Positions 34,444-42,022 of a DNA stretch of 64,000 bases are shown piece by piece (positions within the stretch are counted from its first letter, which is position 1; each line of letters begins with the position of its first letter). Under the pieces are notes generated by a model. It worked only from the letters and a program-made list of their open reading frames with translations, had not been told where the DNA came from and did not search any database. This stretch comes from a bacterium 1XD42-76 (GTDB lineage: Bacteria > Bacillota > Clostridia > Lachnospirales > Lachnospiraceae). Where the stretch lies: positions 124,001-188,000 of the forward strand of contig QZDW01000004.1 in the NCBI GenBank assembly GCA_009917545.1. The letters are read 5' to 3'. The translations under genes and the position numbers were made by a program.

Positions 34444-34561
34444 AACAAACCGGCAAATTCCGGGCCTTTCCAGATCTTACGATTCTCTTTCATTCTTTGG
34501 CACGCCATCTCTTTTTAAAACGTCCGCTCCTGCCTTCCAATGGGGCCTATAGGGCTCAAAC

Positions 34562-35341
34562 CTATATACCCTGAAATACGTGCGGCCTCAGCATTCGAAC
34601 AGCTTTTATGATACTCAGGGGGATCAAAAGGCTGCACACGATACAGGCCGAACAAACCAGAGGAATCGGCAGATGCATTTTTCCGTAAAGTACAAGCGCT
34701 ATGAAGCCGCAGCAGAACGGCTGATGCAGCAGATAGATATAAAAGCTGTTTTTTCCGAAACGGGCCAGCCATGCCTGTCCCGGAATCTTCTTCGAACATA
34801 CCATCAGTACCCAGATAAAAGCAAAGCGGACGAACAGCCACAGGCACTGACGGAGACATTCCAGATACCATACATCTGTCCGTTTTCCAAAGACAGTGAA
34901 CAGGATCCAGATAAACCACAGATGTGCGGCATATGGGCTGTCATAGAATAGCGTCAGATTCAGATATTCCATGATACTGCAGCCTGTATAGGAGGAATGC
35001 TCCAATATCCTTCCTGTCAGAGGCACTTGCATGGCAATCTGGAAGGCCGCATAAATCAAGATAGCGTAACCGAAAAAAGGGACCAGAAGCGACCGCACTT
35101 TTTTTCGCGCAAATCTTGCCCGGTTTTGGGGCCTGCCGGTTTCGGAAAGCCTGTAGGTATAGTCGGAGATGACAAAAAACATCCCCATCGTAAAAGAACA
35201 GATAAAATCATAAATCCATCGGCACCAAATCTGTGCATCCCGCATCTCCGGCCGCATGGAGAGTGCAAGCACAATCAGCAAAATCCCTGTTCCCTTTACA
35301 GTGTCCACCCATTGTATACGTTTCTCAGCTCCGGCTTCCAT
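34562..35341 (-). CDS. Acyltransferase-3-like membrane protein, short and probably degenerate
   Basis: A 259-residue polytopic membrane protein of the OafA/acyltransferase-3 type, recognised from RIQWVDTVKGTGILLIVLAL, the basic loop after the second helix (ARFARKKVRSLLVPFFGYA), AHLWFIWILF and the late NSFYIYLLHQPF segment. The family normally has 330-380 residues, so about 80-100 appear deleted between AHLWFIW and the end. Key positions also look altered: the usual conserved Gly-His near the end of helix 1 reads Ala-Leu (VLALSMRP), and the usual F-x-SGY reads VISDY. It may be a decaying gene. GGGAGG lies about 9 nt before the ATG. Confidence 0.65.
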   Translation of the reverse strand: MEAGAEKRIQWVDTVKGTGILLIVLALSMRPEMRDAQIWCRWIYDFICSFTMGMFFVISDYTYRLSETGRPQNRARFARKKVRSLLVPFFGYAILIYAAFQIAMQVPLTGRILEHSSYTGCSIMEYLNLTLFYDSPYAAHLWFIWILFTVFGKRTDVWYLECLRQCLWLFVRFAFIWVLMVCSKKIPGQAWLARFGKNSFYIYLLHQPFCCGFIALVLYGKMHLPIPLVCSACIVCSLLIPLSIIKAVRMLRPHVFQGI

Positions 35342-35687
35342 CCTCTGCTCCCTCCCCTGTTCTCATCATATCGTCCCGGGCCAGGCCTGAAATCATCTTT
35401 ATACGTTACAGCCATATGATCCCATTGCCATGACAATCACTATTCAACATGGTATCACGATCATATGATTTTTTCAATCATTCCGTCAGTGATACAGAAC
35501 TTTCCCCGGATCTGTTCCAGCTTTATCGGGAACAGACCGGATCCGTATCCGGCGCTTGCATGTAATTATGATTCATTTACAGCTGTTTCACCATATTTTA
35601 TCAAAAAGTCCAGCGCCAACCATTTCCAAACCTTCTGTTTCATGCTAAAATGAAAGAAATCTTACTATCCAAAGGAGAATCCAACTT
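35342..35687. other. Intergenic region between divergent acyltransferase and DUF4438 genes
   Basis: About 346 bp without a gene. On the plus strand TTTCCA-17-TAAAAT (35623-35651) is a plausible promoter for the DUF4438 gene, and AAAGGAG precedes its ATG. I see no repeat, riboswitch or RNA gene here. Confidence 0.5.
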
Positions 35688-36545
35688 ATGTTAAACACCA
35701 ATTATGATGTTCTTCCCAAGCTCCTCACCCAGGGGCAGGTCCGTCATTCGAAAGGAACCGAGGCATACCGTCACACGATTGACGGAGAGCCTTACACTCT
35801 GCCGGCCACCGGCGGCATTACTTATAATGCCCATATCGGCGACTGCTGCGTTGGCTGGGCTGCTGACCATTTAGAGCCAGGCGTGACTGTCCGTAACGAG
35901 AATGATGACTACAACGCAGCAATCCAGGGGCTTTCCTGTGTCGGAAATGAAGTCATTGTCCATTCCGGAGATGCAAAAGGCGCCCGCGGCTTCGTCACCG
36001 GCAAGCATGGCGGGTGCGAGCACCTGCTCTGCTACTTCTCTGACGAGGACATGGAAAAAATGTCGATCGGTGATGTGATTGATATCCGCACACAGGGGCA
36101 GGGCATGAAGCTTTTGGATTACCCGCAAATTCTTCTTCGCAACACCAGCCCTGAGCTCTTAAAAGCCATGAACATCATTGAAGAAAACGGACGCCTCAAA
36201 GTCGGAGTTGCAAAGATCGTTCCGGGCTGTATCATGGGCTCTGGCCTTGGCGCCTCCAACGCTCACTACGGCGACTATGATATCACTCTGCATGACAAAA
36301 AAATCACTGCTGAATATGGCCTTGACAAGCTTCGTTTTGGTGATATTGTTGCCGTTATGGATGCTGATACCCGCTTTGGACGCAATTATATTACAGGTGC
36401 TGTCACGATCGGCGTCGTTGTACATAGTGACTGCATCCTTGCCGGTCATGGCCCTGGTGTCACGACTCTCATGACCTGCAAGACACCAGAGATTGAGCCA
36501 TTCATAGACGAAAACGCAAATTTAAAAAATTACTTCGTAAAATAA
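35688..36545 (+). CDS. DUF4438 domain protein
   Basis: A 285-residue soluble protein of the conserved DUF4438 family of anaerobic bacteria. Visible conserved-looking segments are PATGGITYNAHIGDCCVGW, GNEVIVHSGDAKGARGFVTG, KIVPGCIMGSGLGASNAHYG, FGDIVAVMDADTRFGRNYI and ILAGHGPGVTTLMT. There is no signal peptide and no membrane helix. The biochemical role of the family is not known to me; conserved Asp, His and Cys residues would allow metal binding. It is a single-gene unit with its own promoter and a strong terminator after it. Confidence 0.82.
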   Translation: MLNTNYDVLPKLLTQGQVRHSKGTEAYRHTIDGEPYTLPATGGITYNAHIGDCCVGWAADHLEPGVTVRNENDDYNAAIQGLSCVGNEVIVHSGDAKGARGFVTGKHGGCEHLLCYFSDEDMEKMSIGDVIDIRTQGQGMKLLDYPQILLRNTSPELLKAMNIIEENGRLKVGVAKIVPGCIMGSGLGASNAHYGDYDITLHDKKITAEYGLDKLRFGDIVAVMDADTRFGRNYITGAVTIGVVVHSDCILAGHGPGVTTLMTCKTPEIEPFIDENANLKNYFVK

Positions 36546-36562
36546 ATATCCCCTGGTATATA

Positions 36563-36610
36563 AAAAGGTACTGCTTAACCGTCAAAGCTGACGATTAGAC
36601 AGTACCTTTT
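36563..36610. terminator. Bidirectional terminator between the DUF4438 gene and rnfB
   Basis: An 11-bp stem (AAAAGGTACTG / CAGTACCTTTT) with an inner CGTC/GACG hairpin and T/A runs on both sides. It closes the DUF4438 gene on the plus strand and the rnf operon on the minus strand. Confidence 0.88.
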
Positions 36611-36680
36611 TCCTTATGTCATTTCCCTAACTAAACCATTCGTTCTGGATATAAAAGGAACGCATACAGCGCCTGCCTCT

Positions 36681-37472
36681 CTAAAGAATCACCTTCGCCG
36701 GGCACTTGGAGGCACACTTACCGCAGTTCGTACACTTCTCGTAGTCGATAACTGCCACGTTATTATCCATATGAACCGCATCGAATTCACACTGCTTTGT
36801 GCACAGGGTACAGCCGATACAGCCTGCATCGCACTTCTTCTTGACATCCGGCCCCTTGTCATGGGAATTACATTGTACCAGATGCTCTGCCTTATACGGC
36901 ACCAGCTCAATCAGGTGACGCGGGCACGCAGCCGCACATTTTCCACAGGCCACGCATTTTTCCTTATCAACAACGGCGATACCATCCACGACATGGATTG
37001 CATCGAACTGGCAGGCCTTTACACAGCTTCCGGAACCGAGACAGCCATAGGAACAAGCCTTGTCTCCTGCACCGGGAACAACCGTGATCTTGTTGCAGTC
37101 GTCAATTCCAAAATAATTGTACTGGACATTGGCCTTATCGCAGGTGCCCTTACACTTTACAAAAGCTACCTTCTTTTCCGCGCCGCCGGCCTCTACGCCC
37201 ATGATCGCTGCAATCTTTTCTCCGACCGAAGCGCCGCCGACCGGACACTGGTCTACGGCCGCCTTACCTTCGACGATCGCCTTGGCGAGCGCGTCGCAGC
37301 CTGCATATCCGCAGCCGCCACAGTTATTACCGGGGAGCTCTCCACGAACGAGGATCTCCCGCTCGTCAACCTCTACCTTAAATTTTTCGCTGGCAATGCC
37401 AAGGAGCACGCCGATGATAATACCAACCGCACCGACAACGACTGCCGCGATTATGATTCCTGTAATATTCAT
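36681..37472 (-). CDS. rnfB: Rnf complex subunit B, iron-sulfur protein
   Basis: RnfB links ferredoxin to the membrane Rnf complex, which moves electrons from reduced ferredoxin to NAD+ and pumps Na+ or H+. It has 263 residues: an N-terminal membrane helix (about 5-27), a four-Cys Fe4S4 motif starting NNCGGCGYAGCDAL and closing with DQCPVGG, then several ferredoxin-type clusters (CLGSGSCVKACQFDAI; CVACGKCAAACP; CIGCTLCTKQCEFDAV; CTNCGKCASKCP). It is the last gene of rnfCDGEAB, 15 nt after rnfA. Confidence 0.96.
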   Translation of the reverse strand: MNITGIIIAAVVVGAVGIIIGVLLGIASEKFKVEVDEREILVRGELPGNNCGGCGYAGCDALAKAIVEGKAAVDQCPVGGASVGEKIAAIMGVEAGGAEKKVAFVKCKGTCDKANVQYNYFGIDDCNKITVVPGAGDKACSYGCLGSGSCVKACQFDAIHVVDGIAVVDKEKCVACGKCAAACPRHLIELVPYKAEHLVQCNSHDKGPDVKKKCDAGCIGCTLCTKQCEFDAVHMDNNVAVIDYEKCTNCGKCASKCPAKVIL

Positions 37473-37487
37473 CTTCCGTCTCCTCCC

Positions 37488-38063
37488 TTAAATCAGGCCG
37501 GAAAATCCGAAGAATGCGATCGACATGAGTCCCGCCGTAATGAGTACAATTGGCGAGCCCTTAAAGGCATGCGGGAAATCATTATATTCAATTTTCTCAC
37601 GCACACCGGCAAGAAGGATGATGGCGATCGTAAAGCCCACGGAAATACCGATACCATTGACAACACTCTCGATAAAATTATAGCTCTTCTGTACATTCGT
37701 AAGAGCCACGCCGAGAACGGCGCAGTTCGTCGTAATCAGGGGAAGATATACGCCCAGAGATTCGTAAAGGCTTACCATGTTCTTCTTCAGGAACATTTCC
37801 ACAAACTGTACCAGTGCAGCGATCACCAGGATAAAGACAATCGTCTGCAGATACTCAATCCCCAGCTTCACGAGCACAAAGTCATAGATCAGGCTCGTGC
37901 ACGCTGTTGCGATCGTGATAACGAAGATAACCGCCGCGCCCATACCGGCAGCTGTCTCTGTTTTCTTGGAAACGCCAAGGAACGGGCACAGTCCGAGGAA
38001 CTGGCTTAAAACGACATTGTTTACCAGGGCAGAGCCAATGGCAATCAGCAATAATTCTTTCAT
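37488..38063 (-). CDS. rnfA: Rnf complex subunit A
   Basis: A 191-residue integral-membrane subunit with about six helices, homologous to NqrE. Characteristic segments are NNVVLSQFLGLCPFLGVSKK and VYLPLITTNCAVLGVAL; the conserved Cys residues in these two helices are thought to hold an iron-sulfur centre within the membrane in RnfA/RnfE pairs. AAGGAGG lies upstream of the ATG. It sits between rnfE and rnfB with short gaps. Confidence 0.96.
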   Translation of the reverse strand: MKELLLIAIGSALVNNVVLSQFLGLCPFLGVSKKTETAAGMGAAVIFVITIATACTSLIYDFVLVKLGIEYLQTIVFILVIAALVQFVEMFLKKNMVSLYESLGVYLPLITTNCAVLGVALTNVQKSYNFIESVVNGIGISVGFTIAIILLAGVREKIEYNDFPHAFKGSPIVLITAGLMSIAFFGFSGLI

Positions 38064-38078
38064 TTTTCCATTTCCTCC

Positions 38079-38897
38079 TTAACTTTCTTTCCCGTCTTTT
38101 GAAGCCTCTGCCGCCTTTGCTTCCTCGGCTGCCTTCTTGGCGGCCAGCGCCTTTTCGGCTGCTGCCTTCTTGGCTGCCGCTGCTTTTGCGGCCTCCTCGG
38201 CCTTCTTCTCAGCCAGAATCATATGGTTGGCCGAGCTTCCGCATCCCGTGCAGGCCAGGCAGTTGCCGCCGCAGGCCAGAGCAGACTTGGGTGCATCACC
38301 GTTTGTCGCTGACGGAAGCTTCAGCTTATTCTGGACTGCTGTCAGCATGGCCAGAACAAAGAACGCACCCGGGGCCAGGACGAAGATGGAGATATGGAAT
38401 TCCTCAGGGATAATAACATGGCCGAACACAGCTCCGGAGCCTAAGAGCTCACGGCACAGGCCGATTGCTGTCAGAGCAGCCGTAAAGCCAAGCCCCATTC
38501 CCACGCCGTCGAAAAATGATTCCGCAGGGCCGTTCTTAGAAGCATAGGACTCTGCACGGCCGAGGATAATACAGTTTACAACGATAAGCGGGATATAGAT
38601 TCCCAGAGAGTCGTATAGAGACGGTACATATCCCTGGATTAAAAGCTGTACGATCGTCACCAGGCTGGCTACGATTACGATAAACGCCGGGATACGTACA
38701 CGATCCGGGATGATGTTTCGCAGTGCCGAAATGAGCAGGTTGGAGAACATCAGTACCATTGTCGTGGACAGTCCCATACCAAGACCGTTGATCGCTGAAG
38801 TCGTTGTCGCCAGAGTCGGACACATTCCCAGCATAAGGATGAAGGTCGGGTTTTCTTTAATGATACCGTTATAAACGCGTTCAGTACATTTATTCAT
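38079..38897 (-). CDS. rnfE: Rnf complex subunit E with an unusual Cys- and Ala/Lys-rich tail
   Basis: The membrane core (about residues 1-200) is normal for RnfE/NqrD: NPTFILMLGMCPTLATTTSA, YIPLIVVNCIILGRAE, GLGFTAALTAIGLCRELLGSG. It then extends by about 70 residues: a four-Cys cluster CGGNCLACTGCGSS, then a helical Ala/Lys/Glu-rich tail (KAAAAKKAAAEKALAAKKA). Ordinary RnfE proteins end near 200-230 residues. The tail would face the cytoplasm or surface depending on helix number; its Cys spacing suggests metal or cluster binding. It lies between rnfG and rnfA. Confidence 0.94.
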   Translation of the reverse strand: MNKCTERVYNGIIKENPTFILMLGMCPTLATTTSAINGLGMGLSTTMVLMFSNLLISALRNIIPDRVRIPAFIVIVASLVTIVQLLIQGYVPSLYDSLGIYIPLIVVNCIILGRAESYASKNGPAESFFDGVGMGLGFTAALTAIGLCRELLGSGAVFGHVIIPEEFHISIFVLAPGAFFVLAMLTAVQNKLKLPSATNGDAPKSALACGGNCLACTGCGSSANHMILAEKKAEEAAKAAAAKKAAAEKALAAKKAAEEAKAAEASKDGKES

Positions 38898-38910
38898 ATT
38901 ATCCCACCTC

Positions 38911-39537
38911 CTAGTTCATGCAGTTATGCAGATAGTAAAGGGCTGCATTGACTGCGTTTGTTGTCGCGTTTGAAGTGATGGTGGCGCCGCTGATGGCGTC
39001 AATCTCATGATCTGCAGAGGCTCCGGTCTTGGTGACTGTAAGCTGATCTGCATTCTTTCCCAGATACTGGTCACGGAATTTCGGTTCCTTGGCCTTTAAT
39101 CCGAGACCTGGCGTATCGCTGATCTCACGGATCCCAACACCGGTAATGGTCCCGTCTACATCAAAGCCTACGGACACCTTTACGGCTCCGCCGTAGCTGT
39201 CGTTCGATAAAGAGTTGATGACATAGCCCACGACTGCTCCGTTTGCGTCCTTTCCTTCCAGGACAGACTCGATATCGACATTGCCAAAGCCTGTTCCGGT
39301 CAGGGCGCCCGTCTTTCTCATAACTTCCATCTCTTCTTCTGACGGGGTAATATCGTTGAACTCGTTCGCTATCGACAGTACCTCACGGTAAGTCGCATTA
39401 TTCTTGGCAATCGTGGCCTGTTCGATAGGCCCTTTTGTCATATCATATACAAATCCCAGGCAGACGCCCGAAATCAGGGTAATCACGAACAGAATCAGGG
39501 CATCTTTCATGAAGCTGGATGATTTACTTGCTGCCAT
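38911..39537 (-). CDS. rnfG: Rnf complex subunit G, FMN-binding
   Basis: RnfG carries covalently bound FMN. The protein of about 208 residues has one N-terminal membrane helix (about 12-32) and an external FMN-binding domain ending in DAISGATITSNATTNAV, where the Thr of the S(A/G)AT motif is the flavin attachment site in this family. Start 39537 has GGGGGT 8 nt upstream and overlaps the rnfD stop by 14 nt; the longer frame to 39585 adds residues that lie wholly in rnfD. Confidence 0.95.
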   Translation of the reverse strand: MAASKSSSFMKDALILFVITLISGVCLGFVYDMTKGPIEQATIAKNNATYREVLSIANEFNDITPSEEEMEVMRKTGALTGTGFGNVDIESVLEGKDANGAVVGYVINSLSNDSYGGAVKVSVGFDVDGTITGVGIREISDTPGLGLKAKEPKFRDQYLGKNADQLTVTKTGASADHEIDAISGATITSNATTNAVNAALYYLHNCMN

Positions 39538-40471
39538 CTTTCTTACCCCCTTTTCCGAACGCCACAGGAAGCGTATATTTCTCAATCAACGGAACCAAAA
39601 TGTTACAGAAGATGATTGCATAGGAAACGCCCTCTGCACTTCCGCCGAAAATACGGAACAAACCGGTCAGAATGCCGAGGCATACGCCGAATACGATCTG
39701 GCCCCTGGGTGTAATCGGACTCGTTACATAGTCCGTAGCCATAAAGAACGCACCGAAAATCAGGCCGCCGCCGCATACCTCTGCCAGCACATAATTTAAA
39801 TCGTGCTGTCCAAAGATAAATGCAAATACAGCAAACGTCAGAATATATGTACCCGGAATGCGGATGCTGATGACCTTTTTATAGAGCATATATGCGGCTC
39901 CGATCAAAAGGGCAATCACGGAAACCTCACCGATCGTTCCCGGGATTCTTCCAATGAACATGGACATCACGTCGTATGTACCGCCGGCCTTGATGGTTGC
40001 AAGCGGAGTCGCACTGGCGATCGCGTCTGTCATCGGATCCGTAAAGCGCGTCATGGCTCCGGCAAACGAAATGAGCAGAAAGCATCTTGCCGCAAGTGCT
40101 GGGTTCATCCAGTTCTGTCCCAGGCCGCCGTAGAGCTGCTTCACGATAATAATGGCGAACATACCGCCTAACACCGGGATCCATAAAGGGATCGCGGGCG
40201 GCATATTGAGGCCCAGAATCATACCGGTAACAACCGCGCTGCCGTCGCTTATGGTGATCGGCTTATGCATGAGCGATTCATATGCATACTCACTGAGTAC
40301 ACAGGAGAGAACCGTCACTAAAACTACGATCAGAGAATAGATTCCAAACTGCATCACACCCCAGATAGTCGCCGGGAGCATGGCGATCGCCACATCGTAC
40401 ATGAGATTCTTCGTGGCGACATTGCTGCGTACATGAGGTGAGGATGACACATTCAACAGTTTATTACTCAT
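39524..40471 (-). CDS. rnfD: Rnf complex subunit D
   Basis: A 315-residue integral-membrane flavin subunit (NqrB homologue) with about nine helices. It begins with LLNVSSSPHVRSNVATKNLM, a typical RnfD start, and includes GLGQNWMNPALAARCFLL and FFMATDYVTSPITPRGQI, where the Thr before SPIT-type residues is the usual FMN attachment region. It lies 12 nt after rnfC and overlaps rnfG. Confidence 0.95.
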   Translation of the reverse strand: MSNKLLNVSSSPHVRSNVATKNLMYDVAIAMLPATIWGVMQFGIYSLIVVLVTVLSCVLSEYAYESLMHKPITISDGSAVVTGMILGLNMPPAIPLWIPVLGGMFAIIIVKQLYGGLGQNWMNPALAARCFLLISFAGAMTRFTDPMTDAIASATPLATIKAGGTYDVMSMFIGRIPGTIGEVSVIALLIGAAYMLYKKVISIRIPGTYILTFAVFAFIFGQHDLNYVLAEVCGGGLIFGAFFMATDYVTSPITPRGQIVFGVCLGILTGLFRIFGGSAEGVSYAIIFCNILVPLIEKYTLPVAFGKGGKKDGSK

Positions 40472-40483
40472 TTGTTACACCTC

Positions 40484-41812
40484 CTACGCTTTCTTTCTTT
40501 TGGCCGCGGCCACCGACTTACGCATCTCCTTGAAAGCCTGGGTAAGCGGCCTGTGGGCCGGGCAGATGAAGGTACAGCTGCCACACTCGCAGCACTCCAT
40601 ACCATTATATTTTTCAAACAGCTCCAGATCATTCCGCTCCGCCGCTGCCATCATCATCTGCGGCACAATATGTTCCGGGCATACGTCGATACAGCGTCCG
40701 CAGCGGATACACGGAGTCTCCTCGTGGGCAGCCACCTCATCCTTCGTAAAGCAGGTAAGCGCGGAGGACGTCTTCATGACTGGAATATCGAGGGAAAACA
40801 GGGCCTGCCCCATCATCGGGCCTCCGGAAATCATCTTTTCCGGCTGTGTCTTAAAACCGCCTGCAGCTTCCAGGACCTCCTGGTAGTTTGTTCCAAGCCT
40901 GACCTCAAAATTCTGAGGATTGGCAACTGCATCGCCTGTCACCGTGATAATACGGCGGATTAACGGCGTCGTCTCGCAGACTGCGTTATAGATTGCCACC
41001 ACCGTGTCCACATTATCCACGATACATCCTGCGTCTGCGGGGAGCATGGCAGAGCTGATCTCACGGCCGCCCGTCACGGCGTAGATCAGGAAACGCTCGC
41101 CGCCCTGGGGATATTTTGTCTGTAAGGGGCAGACCTCGATTCTCGGCTCATCCTTTACAAGTTCCGTAAGCTTCTTAATCGCCTCCGGCTTGTTCTCCTC
41201 GATGCCGATGACGCCCTTTGCCTTGTCAAAGAGCTGTAAAATAACCTTTAATCCGCCGATCAGGCGTTCCGGCTGCTCCATCATCACACGGTAATCGGAG
41301 GTCAGATACGGCTCACACTCCGCAGCGTTTACGATGATATAGTCGATTGCCTCTTCATTCTTCGGCGAAAGCTTGACATTGGTTGGAAAGCCTGCGCCGC
41401 CGAGGCCTACGATACCGGCCTCCTTCACGATATCACGGATCTCCTGCTTGGAGAGCTTCGCATAATCGCGCTTTGCGCCAAAGCCCTCGACAGTCCTGTA
41501 TTCGCCGTCACTTTCCACAATAATGGACTGCACCATGCTGCCGTTGGCCACCAGGCGCGGCTCAATCCCTTTGACCGTTCCGGAAACCGAACAGATCACA
41601 TTCGCGGAAATAAAACCGCCGGCCTCTGCAAGCTTCTGGCCAACTAAGACTGCGTCGCCCTTTGCCACGAGCGGCTTTGCCGGAGCGCCGATATGCTGAG
41701 ACAGAGGAAATACCAGCTCTCCCTTGGGCTGGATCACCTGAATTGGCTTATCAGCAGACAGTTCCTTACCCTCAAAGGGATGGACGCCGCCTATAAATGT
41801 GCTCAGACCCAT
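40484..41812 (-). CDS. rnfC: Rnf complex subunit C, NADH-binding
   Basis: RnfC is the peripheral subunit thought to bind NADH and FMN. It has 442 residues: N-terminal SLBB/barrel-like region (GGVHPFEGKELSADKPIQ), the nucleotide-binding GIVGLGGAGFPTNVKL, then two ferredoxin clusters near the C-terminus (CIRCGRCIDVCP and CCECGSCTFICP). The ATG at 41812 has GAAGG about 8 nt upstream and the promoter at 41859-41887 before it. It is the first gene of the operon. Confidence 0.96.
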   Translation of the reverse strand: MGLSTFIGGVHPFEGKELSADKPIQVIQPKGELVFPLSQHIGAPAKPLVAKGDAVLVGQKLAEAGGFISANVICSVSGTVKGIEPRLVANGSMVQSIIVESDGEYRTVEGFGAKRDYAKLSKQEIRDIVKEAGIVGLGGAGFPTNVKLSPKNEEAIDYIIVNAAECEPYLTSDYRVMMEQPERLIGGLKVILQLFDKAKGVIGIEENKPEAIKKLTELVKDEPRIEVCPLQTKYPQGGERFLIYAVTGGREISSAMLPADAGCIVDNVDTVVAIYNAVCETTPLIRRIITVTGDAVANPQNFEVRLGTNYQEVLEAAGGFKTQPEKMISGGPMMGQALFSLDIPVMKTSSALTCFTKDEVAAHEETPCIRCGRCIDVCPEHIVPQMMMAAAERNDLELFEKYNGMECCECGSCTFICPAHRPLTQAFKEMRKSVAAAKRKKA

Positions 41813-41858
41813 TTAACAAACCTTCTTTCTGTAGAATTTCATATTTGCCATCTGAAAC

Positions 41859-41887
41859 AGTATAACATATTTATAAATTTTGTACAA
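41859..41887 (-). promoter_or_regulatory. Sigma-A promoter of the rnf operon
   Basis: TTGTAC, 17-bp spacer, TATACT on the minus strand, about 45 nt before the rnfC ATG. The AT-rich stretch upstream (41888-42000) shows no further site I can name. Confidence 0.85.
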
Positions 41888-42022
41888 TTAGGAAAAGATT
41901 AACAAACGAACGAAAAACCGGAATTTTCCAGGTTGTACCTAAAAAAATACAAAAATTATCACACTTTTATTTTGACAATTAAGTGAGCTTTGACAGACCG
42001 CTCATGGCCCGTCTGAGTCATT

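Noticed and set aside
36771-38009. Plus-strand ORF of 412 codons opposite rnfB and rnfA
   Set aside because: It is antisense to two certain rnf genes and has no matching domain.
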